Shown here piece by piece: positions 47,023 through 59,129 of a stretch of 64,000 nucleotides of DNA. Source of the stretch: Selaginella tamariscina (taxonomy: Eukaryota; Streptophyta; Lycopodiopsida; Selaginellales; Selaginellaceae); NCBI GenBank assembly GCA_003024785.1, contig PUQB01000759.1, forward strand, positions 40,433-104,432, written 5' to 3'. Within the stretch, counting starts at the first letter, position 1; every line of letters begins with the position of its first letter. Under the pieces are notes generated by a model. It was not told the DNA's origin. It did no database searches and saw nothing but the letters and a program-made list of their open reading frames with translations. Position numbers and translations under genes: made by a program.

Positions 47023-47884
47023 CTAGTAAACTGGTGGCGGAGTCTTCATCACAGGGCCAGGCGGAGGATACTTCATCACAGGGCCAGGCGGAGGAGACTT
47101 CATCTCAGGGACAGGCGGAGGAGACTTCATCACAGGGCCAGGTGGAGGAGACTTCATCTCAGGGCCAGGCGGAGGAGACTTCATGACAGGGCCAGGCGGA
47201 GGAGACTTCATCTCAGGGCCAGGCGGAGGAGACTTCATCTCAGGGCCAGGCGGAGGAGACTTCATGACAGGGCCAGGCGGAGGAGACTTCATCTCAGGGC
47301 CAGGCGGAGAGGAGACTTCATGACAGGGCCAGGCGGAGGATACTTCATCTCAGGGCCAGGCGGAGGAGACTTCATCACAGGGCCAGGCGGAGGAGACTTC
47401 ATCTCAGGGCCAGGCGGAGGAGACTTCATGACAGGGCCAGGCGGAGGATACTTCATCTCAGGGCCAGGCGGAGGAGACTTCATCACAGGGCCAGGCGGGG
47501 GAGACTTCATCACAGGGCCAGGCGGGGGAGACTTCATCACAGGGCCAGGCGGAGGATACTTCATCTCAGGGCCAGGCGGAGGAGACTTCATCACAGGGAC
47601 AGGCGGGGGAGACTTCATCACAGGGACAGGCGGGGGAGACTTCATCACAGGGCCGGGCGGGGGAGACTTTCGATGGTGAACAGGTGGAGACTTTCGATGG
47701 TGAACAGGTGGAGACTTGTAAACAGGAGGTGGCGTACTGTAAACTGGAGGGGTTTACTGTAAATCGGTGGTGATTTATAGACAGGAGTTGGAACGTATTC
47801 AGGAGGTGGAGATTTGTAGTAGTCCTTAGCCTCACATTGTGCGATTATTGCCAGTAGTAATATGGAGAAGACCTTGATCTCCAT
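47023..47884 (-). pseudogene. Extensin-like proline-rich protein, unit 3 (frameshifted)
   Basis: Begins MEIKVFSILLLAIIAQCEAK at 47,884, continues DYYKSPPPEYVPTPVYKSPP, then a VHHRKSPPVHHRKSPPPGPV segment and about 24 repeats of 9 residues (KSPPPGPVM, KSPPPGPEM, KYPPPGPVM, KSPPPVPVM), ending TPPPVY at 47,023. The product would be a secreted hydroxyproline-rich extensin-like glycoprotein. Two or three single-base shifts (near 47,750 after YSKP and near 47,300 in the repeats) split the frame. Because the frames on both sides stay free of stops over hundreds of bases, the shifts may be recent or sequencing errors. It is 13.4 kb from, and nearly identical to, unit 5, which is open throughout. Confidence 0.8.
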
Positions 47885-47989
47885 GACGCCAAACTGCCTG
47901 TAATGTTTTTTGTAAGTGAAACTATTCTTGAATGTGAAAGTATGAAACTAAATGCTTGAATATGAAACATACCTGCTTGCTCTGGAGCT

Positions 47990-48290
47990 GTGAAGCTTTC
48001 CATTGTTCGAGAGGGTTATAGATATATATATACACTCGTGTGTGTGTTAACCTATAAATTAAACTAAATTACCTTTGTTACGTATATGTTTTAGGTTATC
48101 TTGTCTTTACTAAGGACTAGAAAAGTCAAGTTTTCTTGCCGACTTTACAAGATTAAAAGATACGTAGTCTGGTGCTTCCAATAGAATGTAACAAATATCT
48201 CTCTCGTATATACAGAATATATTTATATAATATATACTAAGCTAACTATGAGTTGACAACGTCACATTGTTAAGGAGTCTCCTTGTAAGT
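47990..48290 (-). promoter_or_regulatory. PRP unit 3 promoter
   Basis: Minus-strand blocks shared with the other units: ACATTCTATTGGAAGCACCA at about 48,175-48,194, TAGTAAAGACAAGATAACC, GAGTGTATATATATATCT TATA-like region and AGCTCCAGAGCAAGCAGG with the GT donor of the 5'-UTR intron (about 47,970), whose acceptor ACATTACAG precedes the ATG by 13 bases. Confidence 0.7.
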
Positions 48291-48349
48291 CCCGTCCCCT
48301 TGAAAGAAGAGTCCACAATACACACACATATAAATATATTACACCTGTG

Positions 48350-48990
48350 CTTATAGAGTTTTAAAAATCCCTTGGTACATGTGATTATTATTTTTCTGAT
48401 TATATAAACAAAATAATAAAAGATAACCATACATTTAATGAATTTTTCTTGTAAGTTTTAATTAAAAAAATAAATAAATAGTATATATATCATATATTAA
48501 TAATAATTTTTCTCGTTCTTGCATAGGTACAAGCGAATAAAATTTTTCTACAAACTAATTGTAACCTTTCAAATTAACCCTAACGTATACAAATTATAAC
48601 CTTAACCGTCTTTAAAATATAAATTAGCCCTTTTGAAATTCTAACCTTAACCGTGCGTTCTACGACGAATCTACGTACACACAGCGCGCACGCGCACACA
48701 TAATTATATAATGTATAAAATAAAATGATTACGTAGGATATACGTTTTATATCTGAAAAAATAAAAGGGTTATGAAAAAATAAAGTTTCTGGTCGAAGTC
48801 CGTGTGGACCGCAGGTCTTGTACTACGTTCAGACTGCCAGCCCCTCTATTGCTTGGCCGACCTGTTCTCTGTCTGTAATTTAGGGGTTTGATTATGTTCA
48901 TAGAAATTTATAAAAAATAAATGTTAATATATTTATATGTAACAATATGTACATGCATGCGTCCAGTCGATAACTATTTGAAGCTATTTC
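48350..48990 (-). repeat. PRP unit 4 3' flank
   Basis: Reverse copy of the downstream module (far block 48,350-48,730, GTGTGGACCGCAGGTCTTG near 48,802). The GGGACC...GGTCCC element is absent and the two conserved parts are fused closer together than in units 2 and 3. Confidence 0.6.
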
Positions 48991-48994
48991 GAAT

Positions 48995-49150
48995 TCATTT
49001 GAGACTTCGAATGCTTCTAGTGATACATTTATCTTTGATACGATTCACACGAGATGGAACGTACTCAGGAGGTGGAGATTTGTAGTAGTCCTTAGCCTCA
49101 CCTTGTGCGATTATTGTCAGTAGTAAGAGCAAGAAGACCTTGATCTCCAT
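48995..49150 (-). pseudogene. Proline-rich protein, unit 4 (truncated)
   Basis: MEIKVFLLLLLTIIAQGEAK followed by DYYKSPPPEYVPSRVNRIKD and a short non-Pro tail to the stop at 48,995. The signal peptide and first motif remain, but all 27-bp repeats are deleted and the coding sequence now runs straight into the 3' flank. Its twin is unit 6 at 62,553-62,705, so the deletion predates the direct duplication. Confidence 0.8.
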
Positions 49151-49229
49151 GATGTGAAACTGCCTGTAACAGCTTTGCAAGTGAAACTCAATGCTTGAAT
49201 GTGAAACTTACCTGCTTGTTCCGAAGCTG

Positions 49230-49500
49230 TGGAGATTTCCATGGTTATATATATATACTCGTGTCAGTGTGTTAGGTGGTTCTAACTATAAATTAAATTA
49301 AATTACTTTCGTTACGTATATATGTTGAGTGTGTCAAGTTTTCTTGCTAATATTACAAGATTAAAAGTTATACGTAGTTTGGTGCTTCCAATAGAATGTA
49401 ACACGTATTTCTTTCGTATGTAATATTGTATATACAGAATATACTTCGTATATTTTATAACATGTATGACACATTGCCACATCTCCTAAGGGTGTCTAAC
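49230..49500 (-). promoter_or_regulatory. PRP unit 4 promoter
   Basis: Same upstream blocks (ATTCTATTGGAAGCACCAAA near 49,385-49,404 on the minus strand; TATATATATAACC near 49,250). Lies head-to-head with the PPR copy C, as in unit 2/copy B. Confidence 0.6.
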
Positions 49501-49699
49501 CTTGTAAATATCTCTTAGCAACAATGTAATTAATATTATTAATTACACGGTAACTTAATTTAGTATAGCATTACACCAACGATGTCAATTAACATTCGGA
49601 TTTAATATCACATATAACTTAACTTTAATTATCCACTCTTGTAGTCTCTCGTAGATATGGCGAGAGAGAGTTATAGGTTAACAGGCTGTTCTTAAAGGA

Positions 49700-50240
49700 T
49701 GAGGGAGCCTGCAACGCGTGCAGAAACATCATATATGTGTATAAATTCTTTAATACAACACGTAAGTACACACATGCATACCTATGTTACACACATGGAC
49801 GCGAGTGAGTGCCTGCGTCTTATGCAAGAATGTAGAAAGACCAGTGTAGCAAAGACCATACACAACATACCGAAAACGCTCACTCTTATGAGGACGTTCA
49901 ACTTAATGCTGGAGCATGATCTTATTTCATGGAATGCTACAGTTACTGCATATTAACTCACGCAGGTCATCTGAGTGAAGCGAAACAGCTCCTGGAGAAG
50001 TCCATATGCAATCTTATCAGTTGGAAGACACAGAGAACACATTCAAGGAAATGCAGGAGAGACTCCTGGAACAGCATGTTACACTCAGAATGGGAACGTG
50101 CAACACGTTAAGGAGTTATTTACATGATATCTTTGAACACGCTCCTGTATGCTTACACACGTAGGAGTGTTGTGTGCACAGAGAAGACATTCTTAAGGAT
50201 GCCTGAGAAAGATATTGTTAGCTGGGATGTCACGAGTGGC
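49700..50240 (+). pseudogene. PPR protein fragment, copy C
   Basis: Plus-strand pieces: SECLRLMQECRKTSVAKTIH near 49,805, LEHDLISWNATVTAY, THAGHLSEAKQLLEKS, QLEDTENTFKEMQE, then ISLNTLLYAYT and EKTFLRMPEKDIVSWDV up to about 50,235. It keeps the N-terminal region (CLRLMQEC) better than copies A and B, but has several short deletions and frame changes, and breaks into a GA/CA microsatellite at about 50,262. The 5' flank (49,640-49,700) equals that of copy B (40,100-40,160), showing a PRP-promoter/PPR pair duplicated as a unit. Confidence 0.75.
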
Positions 50241-50329
50241 GCGTACGCTCTCAAAGTGGATATATATAGAGAGAGAGAGACACACACACGCGCGCGCGCA
50301 AAGCGTACACATTCAAGTACGAGTCTATA

Positions 50330-50780
50330 TAGAGATGTATCGCTCTCTTGTGTTTTTATCTTAAATAACATATTTAAATGGATGCATTTACAGCACAATA
50401 ATCGATCATGCCGTACTTCGCAGATGACTGAAATCTTCTTATCAATCTCACAGCAACTCAACTCCGTTTTAGGGTTCTCGAGGGTTAGGGTTTATGAGTG
50501 GCGCACACGCTGGGATCCACGACGAAGCTGTTGAGAGGGCAGCTCAATCCAGGGATTGGAGTTTCCTGGATTTCCCCATCCTCTTGCTCGATCGGTAGGC
50601 CATTGCCGGCTCAAAGTTGTCCACATTTTCTCATATGCAGCTCAGCGTATTCTCCTGCAGCAGAAGAATGTGGGGATGAGGTAAGAAGAAGAGAGTTTCC
50701 ATGGCAGATACGTGATGAAATCCAACCGGCCTCCCGGCTTTCGGAAATCCGGCTCCACAGAGGACACCTTAGGACACCGT
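50330..50780. pseudogene. Duplicated piece of the 7.1-7.6 kb gene boundary
   Basis: Matches 7,085-7,640 in the same orientation with internal deletions: TTTTATCTTAAATAACATAT, GATCATGCCGTACTTCG, AATCTTCTTATCAATCTCAC, the AGGGTTTATGAG link, GATCGGTAGGCCATTGCCGG and TATGCAGCTCAGCGTATTCT. It therefore carries the start of the coiled-coil gene and the 3' exon of its neighbour. The minus-strand exon reads AAYEKMWTTLSRQWPTDRAR, longer than the equivalent at 7.5 kb, so it may preserve the older form. Confidence 0.65.
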
Positions 50781-50784
50781 CATC

Positions 50785-51003
50785 ACAGGAGACTTCATGA
50801 CAGGGCCAGGCGGAGGAGACTTCATGACAGGGCCATGCGGAGGAGCCTTCATCTCAAGGCCAGGCGGAGAAGACTCCAGCTCAGGGCCAGGCGGAGGACT
50901 CTTTCTAAACTAGTGAACAGGTGGGGACTTGTAAACATGTGGCTTAACAACTGGGGATGGTACATGAACAGGAGGTGGCTTACCAAATGGGGATGGTACA
51001 TGA
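50785..51003 (-). pseudogene. Proline-rich protein fragment cut by Gypsy element 3
   Basis: Minus strand shows the PRP middle: VPSP-type segments twice, KSPPVH-like sequence, then a handful of KSPPPGPVM/KAPPHGPVM repeats. The 5' half is missing: the frame runs into the LTR of Gypsy element 3 at 51,004, and the signal-peptide half is not found directly beyond the element's other end. The repeats pass into unrelated sequence at about 50,785. Confidence 0.7.
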
Positions 51004-51610
51004 TGTTGAACCTAGAAAATCCTATAAACTAAATATAGTAGTGGTCGCCATGGACAAACCTATATTAAGGGTCAATCAAAATAAGATAGACAAGAAATTA
51101 TACATCACAAGGTCGGGAAAAGGTAAGGTTGGTAAGGTGTATAGCAGGCAGCAATACTATGGATCCCGTCACAATACTAAGAAAATGAATAGTATACATC
51201 AAAGCAGGAATACAAGTAAGAGATAGATGTATAGAGAGGGAAAAGAAAACTTATATTATGTCTGCGCACGGCACATAGTACAAAAAAATATAGTACTTGG
51301 GATACCTTTCTAATTCTAACCTGGTCTATTTATACTGTACTCTTGGTCCCGTATGAGCAGTTATAATAACTATTTCTTAGCCTTATCCATTCAGTTACTG
51401 TAACTCCTTATCCTTATCCAAGTATGCCGTACTCCACCTTAAACATCATATTGCAGTAGTGACTCGCCCGTATTACGTTAGTGATTCATACTCTAATATA
51501 TCCTTCCCACTCTCGATTTTCAACAATATATACTGTTTTTGATGTTTTTTCCATATATTTACCCATGAAATAACAAGAAATCCTCTAATTGTCTAACTAC
51601 GATCTTAACA
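51004..51610 (-). repeat. 3' LTR of Gypsy element 3
   Basis: Minus-strand start TGTTAAGATCGTAGTTAGAC at 51,610 and end GGTTCAACA at 51,004, with TGTT/AACA inverted ends. Length 607 bp. Contains a CAGTATAAATAGACC TATA-like box. Confidence 0.85.
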
Positions 51611-54600
51611 TCCCCCCAAACTGGAAGTGTTGCATCACCCGATGCAACTTTACGATGTGCCCGCTGTTCCGCAAAAAGATGGAAGGCCTTGAGCTTGTGG
51701 TTCTTCTCACATAATTTGCGTACTTACTCTGTGTCATCTGTGGTTGTGGCTGTCGTTGGTTGAACTCGCTCATCTTGTCATGGATGTTGCATACGATGTC
51801 CATGAGTACCTTGTTTTGTTCGTACAAACGTCGCATGATGTTTGAGTGCTCCAAGAGTTGTTTGTCGATGGTGTTGTAGTGGTCATGGAGTTGTTGAGTG
51901 AGACTCGCGTCTCCTCGTTGAAACTGCTACTTGTTGTGTGATGGAATCAACAACACTCCAAAGATGTGAAAGTTGACCTTTGAGAGTAGTATCATTCATT
52001 AGGTCTTACGGTGGTAATCCAGGTGAAGCAATTTGATCACCTGTGTGCTTAGAACCCCTAGGTGTGTCCCGCTCCTGACGATCTGAACCGTGATGCCCCA
52101 TTTGTTGTAGTGGTGAATAGGACTCTGGCTCCTTCCCTTTATCGTGAATGTCGTTATTGGCTTGTTGTCCAGGTGTAGGTAAGGACGAATGCAGTTCTTG
52201 ATGTGTTGCTGTATAGTTGGAGTCCGTTACTTGCTCTGTTGGAGTTGCTACCTGTGGTGCTATGATATGAGGAGTACCTATGGTAGTTGAGGATGAGCTG
52301 ATGGTGGTGATGGTATTGCAGTGTCGCCCATATTAATGTTGTATATGGTGCCGAGTCCCCGCACTCCATGGGTGCTGTGGAGGCTGGTGCTGTTGGTTGG
52401 TTGCGATTTGCGGTATGAATGTGATTTGGTGGTGTTGTGTCTTGACATTCCATGTGTGCTATGGAAGTTGACGCCGTAAGCTTGTTACGTGTTCTTTGAA
52501 GGTCTCCTCGTGGCAATGGTCTCCTTATAGGACTTGATCATCTTCTTCCTCGTCGTCCACAAATTGGAGTGTCACTACGGTTCCTATGGTTGCGGTTCTT
52601 TTGGCTTGTTCACTTGTGAATGTGGTCGTTTCTTTGGCTTAGTTGGTGGTGGTGCGTCCAAATCACGAGTGTCGAGAACATTGTCTGGGTACTATGAAGT
52701 GAGACCTAACCAAAACCCCATCCTTGTGGTAAGTATCGGTGTACATGTCGGTGCTAAGTTCGCATGCGTAATACGGAGGGTTGTTAAAATGTGATGAAGC
52801 ACCAGGAATACGGTTGTTTCCTTGTCCTTGCTTTTGGGATTGTGTAGAGTTTGCAGCTCATGTTACAGCCCCACTATGACTAGCTCCCCCCAATCCGGTT
52901 TGTGTCCCTGTTCAGATACATGATAGACATACCTGATTTCCTTATTAAAACCTGCCGGAGTTTTGCGAAAGGCAAATGCGATAGTGATAGCCTTGATGCA
53001 ATTCTTATGAGGTTCCTGTAGGATGGATGTTGGTGCTGCGTTGGCCGTCCTCTGTTTCTGGAGAAACCTGTTGTAATTGTCAGTGTAGGTTTGAATGTAT
53101 GTGTGAACTTGCAGAATTGGATCAAACGAAGTGTCTGGATCTAGGAATTCAAACACATCCCTAATGAGCTTACTTGTGAAAGCGAATGCCCTGCCGTGTA
53201 GTTGTAAGGCCTTGAATTGTGATGTGTAAGCCTTAATTGCCTGATCGACTAAGTGTTCACCATGCTGATCCAATCGTTTGTGAACAAACGTGTCAAAGTA
53301 TCACTCCAATTGCATCCGTTGTATCCATTCCCATATATCCAATATGAGTGTTGGTGCTGGACGAACAATACGATACAATATTGGTGAAAGGGGAATTGAG
53401 ACTACCGGTTTAGATTGGGATGTTGTATTGAGTGCTGTTGCGGAAGTGCTTGTCGTGTCAGTGTATTCGTCCATCGATTTCATGAGTGAACAGTGAATGA
53501 AGGAAGAAAAAGATGAAAGACTTGAAGATCGGAAGGAGGAAGAAATTAAAGAAGAAATGGGAAACCCTAGTGTATGTATTTGGTTGGGTGATGTTGCCAT
53601 TTTATGCTTAGAAAATTTATGGTCTGTTAGTGTCTTCTGAGTAGTCCACGTGTCGATATCGGATTGGTTGTGTGTGTGAATACCTTGGTTTTTGATAGAT
53701 TTGATAAAGAATATTTCATCATTGGATTTTGTATTCCTCGAATTTCCCCATGTCTTGGATTTTGATATTCCCTTGTGTGAGTGATCCTGTCGATGTTTCC
53801 AAAAGATTCTGCTGACGTCTACCCGCCATGTTGATACGTGCTTTTGCATGTCTTGTTCTGACTTACGGCTGAGATCGTATTCCTGGTCATTGTTTAGTTT
53901 GTGCGTTTCTGTTTCCAACTTGCTGTGCAATTTGTATTTCGGGTCGTTGTCGAGATCGTCCTCTGGCTTGTTGGAGGTATATTTCCGTATGCGATTTGTA
54001 TTTGTTGTAAGTAGGACTCGTGTTGTATCATCCATAAGAGTGACAGTGTTGTTATGTCGTATATCGATAATAATGTATGGTCCATACCATTTGAACTTGA
54101 ACTTATGTCCGATGGGTTGGAGATTTCCTCGATAGTGCCATACCATTTCTCCGACTCGGAATATGGGTCGTCGTTGTACTCGTCATAGTCGATCGTGCTA
54201 TGCCTTAATACGTGTTTGTATTGCCTGTATGTTGAAGACTACTTGCTGTCGTTTCTCGTTGAGCTTTTTGAGTTGTAGTAATTATTATTTAACTTGTTCT
54301 GGTTCTCCAATATTATTTCGAATGACATCCGTAATGATGGTATGATATACTCAATAGGCGTAATGGCTTCTAACCCGTATGTAAGTTGAAATGGTGTAAA
54401 CCTTGTTGCCACTTTATATGTAGTATAGTATGCCCATAATGCGGATGTGAGTTTTTCATCCCAGTTTTTGCGATTTGTGTTCACTATCTTTGTTAATATG
54501 GTCTTAATATTTTGTTAGTAGCTTCTGCTTGTCCATTGCCTTGTGGATAATACGCTGTGGATACGTAATGCTTTACTAAGTATTCGTTGCAAAGTACTTT

Positions 54601-57600
54601 GATGACGTTGTTAACAAAATGAGTCCCCTGGTCACTGATAAGTTCCATTGGAGCACCAAATCGCACTATGATGTTTTCGTAAATAAACTTGGTTACACGT
54701 GTTGCACGACAATCCCATAATGCGATAACTTTTGCCCATTTAGTAACGTAATCCGTGAGTATCAATATATATTGATTTCTCTTGCTGCTTTTAGGATTGA
54801 TTGGTCCTATAAAATCCATTCCCCATTTCATAAACGGAGCTAATGGTTCCGTTGGATGTAGTGGTTGAACTTGATGATGTGGAGCTGGTTGATGTTCGTT
54901 ACACTTTAAACATTTTTGACAATATTCTATAACATCCTTGAATAATGTAGGCCACCATAATCCCGATTGTAGTATTTTGTGTGCCGTTAACATTCCTGCA
55001 AAGTGTCCATCGTGTTCCCCTGAGTGTGCTTCTCGTAATACGAGTTGAATTTCCTCCATTGGCACACATCTCCTTAAGACTTTATCTCTTCCCCTCTTAT
55101 ATAGTATACCTGATATCATGCAGTATGGCTTGGATCGTAAGACGAGTTGTTTGCGTTGTTGCATAGTGGCATATTTGTCTGGTGCTATTCCGGTGGTTAG
55201 AAAGTGTTCAATATCTTGTAGATATCCTTTATGATTGTAATGTTTTTTTCTTCTTCTTGTTGTATTTGAAATAAACTAGCTGGTAGTTCATTGTTTATGC
55301 CGACACCTTCTTCTTCATTTGTAATACGGCTTAAGAAATTTGCTTATTGATGTAGTTTGCCTGGTTTGTGGATGATTTGAAAGTCGAACTCCTGCAAGAG
55401 TAAGAACCAGCGTACTAATCTTCCTTTTAACTTGGTTTTGCTCAATAAATGTATAAGTGCTTGATGATTGACAATGAATTTGACTTTATTTGCTAGTAGA
55501 TAATGCCAAAATTTCTTGGTTGCATAGACCATTCCGAGTGCTTCCTTCTCCGTAGTTGTGTAGTTTTCTTCTACATGTGCTAATCGTCGACTCGTGTAAT
55601 ATAATGGACGATCTTTTCCGTCTTCCTGGGTTTATGTTAATATACATGCGATAGCGTATGACGATGCGTCCACTTGTACATGGAATTCTTGTTTCCAATT
55701 TGGGCTAGCTAGAATAGGAGCCTTTACTAATGCTTGTTTCAACGTGTTAAAGCTCTGGTCGCATTGCGGATCCCATTTGAATGGTTGTGCTTTCCTTAAG
55801 AACATAGTTAATGGTTTTGCTATTGCTGCGTAATTTTTGATGAATCGTCCATGATATTCCATTTTCCCAAGGAGCCGTCGTACTCTGCTTACATCTTTAG
55901 GAGGTTGAATTGTTTGTATTACTTTGACTTTATCTTAGTCCACCATTATTCCATCTTTGCATATAATATGCCCGAGTAGAACTTCTAATTTTACAAAAAA
56001 TACGCACTTCTCCAGATTAAGAGCTATATTATTTGATCGGCATTTCCCAAAACACTTCATTAAACAGTCTAGGTGTTCATCTTGCGTTCCATAGATGCTA
56101 AAATCATCCAAGAAAACTTTCATAAACATGGTTAGATAATCCCGGAATGTTTCACTAACCAAACGTTGCAAGGTAAATAGTGCATTACATAACCCAAAAG
56201 GCATAACATGATACGCATATGTACCCCAAGGACTAATGAATGCTGTTTTTGGTTGATTTGCTGGATCCACTTGTACTTGGTTGTATCCTGAAAATCCGTC
56301 CAGAAAGGAATACATTTCGTGTCCTGGTACCATATCCAACAATTCTTTTGTGAAGGGTATTGGGTACGTATCCCGCCTCGTTACATTGTTCAATTTCTTA
56401 TAATTAACGCAAATATGCAATTTGCCATTTTCTTTGGTACTACAACAATTGGTGGTAACCATTACGGGTTTTCAATTGGATAAATGAATCCGGCTTGTAA
56501 TAACTTGTCCACTTCTTTTTTAACTTTTGCTAGGAATGTTGGGTTCATATGGTATGCTTGTTGTCTCCTGGGGACTGCATTTGGACATCTGCATTTTGAC
56601 GTAGTATGTTTATCAGCTGTTTTCGGTATTTCGGTTCGAGATCGATTGCTATTCGTACTTTCTGTGGTCCATATTCACTTGTTTTAATTTCCACTTCTTT
56701 AGTCTTCTCATTAGTCGTAATTTCCAGTTTCTGTTGAGTCCGTGTTCTTGTTCATGCTCTATTTTGAATTGTGATTGTTGTTGCATGGGTTATTTGAACT
56801 TATCCGTGAGTCTAAGAATGTCCATATGTTGCTGCTGTTGTTCATTATCTACGTCAAAATGCATATGAAGACGTTTGCCATTATATCAACTACTAAACTT
56901 GATTCCTGCAATTTCTATACATATGGATCTGATTATACCAACAGGTCTGACTTTCCTCTGATCAACCATCCATACTAAAAAGGGCACATTTTCTATAGGC
57001 CCTAAACCCAGTTCCTTGCAAGTCTGCTCTTTAATTATATTGACTCCTAAACCTCCATCAATGGGTATGTTCTGGATGTTGTTCTTGCTGATTCAAGCCG
57101 TAATCATTGGTACTTCTTCATCCCAATCCTTTTCATCTCTAAGAACTTTGGTGGTATTCATTCCAACTTGATTGGTGTTGGTTTGAATGCTGCTGAAATC
57201 CAAAGCATTTGTTATCTGTGTTCGCAGAAATGGTGCTAAAGTTAGTAACTCTTTTATAGTTAACTGTACAGGTTGTTGCAAAATAACGGCAACAATACGA
57301 TCTCCAAGTGGTACTGCTGACATGGATTGTTGTGAATGCATACTCACTTCATTAGGCATAGAGTCTTGATTTTCTTCTTGTTGTATTTTCTGAATTTGAT
57401 CAAGCCACTCTTTGTACTGTAGCCTTCTCTTTTTCCCAATTCTTGCGTATTGGCTTTTTTTATTTGGCTCTACCCATATTCGTTTAGCCTGTGTTACCGC
57501 ATATGTCTCCACTGAGGGTAATTCTGTATCTTCTTCTCATTTGCACTCATAATTTTGTTGTTCATGGTCATCCTCCAGATCATTTTCTTATTGGACTTCA

Positions 57601-58450
57601 ATTTTCCGTGTTGTTGGTTCAATGGGTGATGTTCTGTTATTGAATTCACATTATGGACATTTTGGTGAATAATGTCTCATCTCTCCACATGTGTAGCAAC
57701 GAACATTGTTGAGTTGATTGCATTCAGTAGAATAGTGCCTTTTTTCTCCACATCTAAAACATGTCACATTTGGATTCGGACCTCGTAGTGTTGGTGGAGG
57801 TGGTATTGGTGGTAATAAAGGTGGTTTGGTTTGTGCTGGGGCTGGTAACAGAGACTGTCCCCCTCGTGGTATCTCCGTATTGTTGCCTTGTCGGTAGAAT
57901 GCTTCGGATTCACAGGGAAATCTCCTTCCATTGTCGTTTCTTCGTTTGCCATTATATGATTTTGTGAATAATCGTATGGATTAGTATTTTGTGATTGTAG
58001 ATAGTCATATGGGTTCGTATTCCTAGTGTTGTCCTATTTGGGTGGTGGTGGAAAACCCTCAATGTGTCCAATCATTGGTTGGGCTTATATCCTACACTTC
58101 GACATTGCCTTGCTTCATGTCATACATCTGACACTTGAGTACTTTACATTTGGAAGCATTATATTCTTCATTTTTGTATGTTGTACAAAATATTGCTTTG
58201 GTTCTTAGCCTCTCCTTCCGATATTGTTTTCTTGATTCTCATTCATCATCATCTACGTATCTTGGAAGTATCAAAACACTTCAAGTTGTGCTGCTTCTTT
58301 TATTGTATCATTTAAGTCATGCACCATAAATATCTTTAACAAACCTCCTTATATATACATTAGTTATTTTACACTTACACTTAGTTTAGATTTTTCTATT
58401 TTAGCTTTTTGTTTGACAATATATACAGTTTTTATATATGCATTGGTACA
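51004..58450 (-). mobile_element. Ty3/Gypsy LTR retrotransposon 3, broken, 5' end unclear
   Basis: About 7.4 kb on the minus strand. The 3' LTR is 51,004-51,610, preceded by a G-rich purine tract (AGTTTGGGGGGA). I find no matching 5' LTR at the other end, so the element is truncated there or its LTR has gone; the outer limit near 58,450 is approximate. Parts from 5' to 3': two CCHC zinc knuckles of gag (57,640-57,780), protease/linker area (56,500-57,520), reverse transcriptase (55,930-56,470, with HICVNYKKLNNVT and the FLDDFSIYG active-site block), RNase H (55,340-55,870), integrase with HHCC zinc finger and catalytic core (54,490-55,165), then further open stretches (52,860-54,150) of unknown kind. 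Several breaks, perhaps five or more. Different family from elements 1 and 2. Confidence 0.88.
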
Positions 58451-58502
58451 TCTAGCCTATGAACTATATTTCAAGTAACTTGTAATGATAATTCAAAATT
58501 AC

Positions 58503-58566
58503 TTCAAACTCGCCAGCAATATATCCATACATATATATATATGGATATATTGCTGGCGAGTTTGAA
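58503..58566. repeat. Perfect palindrome, 27-bp arms
   Basis: Arms 58,503-58,529 (TTCAAACTCGCCAGCAATAT...) and 58,540-58,566 are exact reverse complements around a 10-base AT loop. It lies between the outer end of Gypsy element 3 and the right copy of the direct duplication. Confidence 0.95.
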
Positions 58567-58716
58567 TATATATGTATGTATGTATTCTAACATTCACAAA
58601 ACCTCAGAAAAACACGCGCGCTCGCGCGGACACACACACACATCAAAGTTAAGCACTGGGCATTTTCTTTTTGTCTCGAAATTGTGAGAAAAGCTTGGGA
58701 CACAAGATTGCACTAC
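58567..58716. other. Spacer with CG/CA-rich tract
   Basis: Short spacer with CACGCGCGCTCGCGCG-type and CA repeats near 58,612-58,640; nothing else seen. Confidence 0.4.
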
Positions 58717-58864
58717 GTCAAAACATTACAATTCCCTAGTGAAATCAGGCACATTCCAAGACTTCAAAATGTGATTAAATAATGATCCAGACTCCAGAGT
58801 TCTTAGAAATTACTGTTGTTTTCTACCAGCCAGATACTCTAAGTAAATTTTAATAATAATAAAG

Positions 58865-58903
<39 letters not shown>

Positions 58904-59129
58904 TTACAGACAAATTTGTAATATTTATGTTTATAATGAAATTAAAATCTCAAAATTGATTATATTAACGTCTTTATTTTAATATATGCAGAAAACAAAA
59001 TAGTCTCCTCATATTTTGGACTTTTGATAAACATGTTGAATTGAGAACATTAAGGGGATGCATAAGAACCAAGGTTCGTTGAAAAGACCTGCCCTTAAAG
59101 GCTTCAATAAGGTATGGAAAAGAAGAGGG

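Larger units (their letters stand above)
45447..49160. repeat. Direct segmental duplication, left copy
   Basis: Matches 58,717-62,718 in the same orientation, starting at TACGTCAAAACGTTACAATT and running through PRP unit 3, its promoter, the next PRP 3' flank and the truncated PRP unit 4 up to GATCTCCATGATGTGAAA. The left copy continues with the native promoter beyond that point; the right copy is cut by the LINE. Confidence 0.9.

Noticed and set aside
47023-47680. Regular 27-bp repeats resembling a repeat-spacer array
   Set aside because: Not CRISPR: units are contiguous with no unique spacers and encode a periodic proline-rich protein in a plant.
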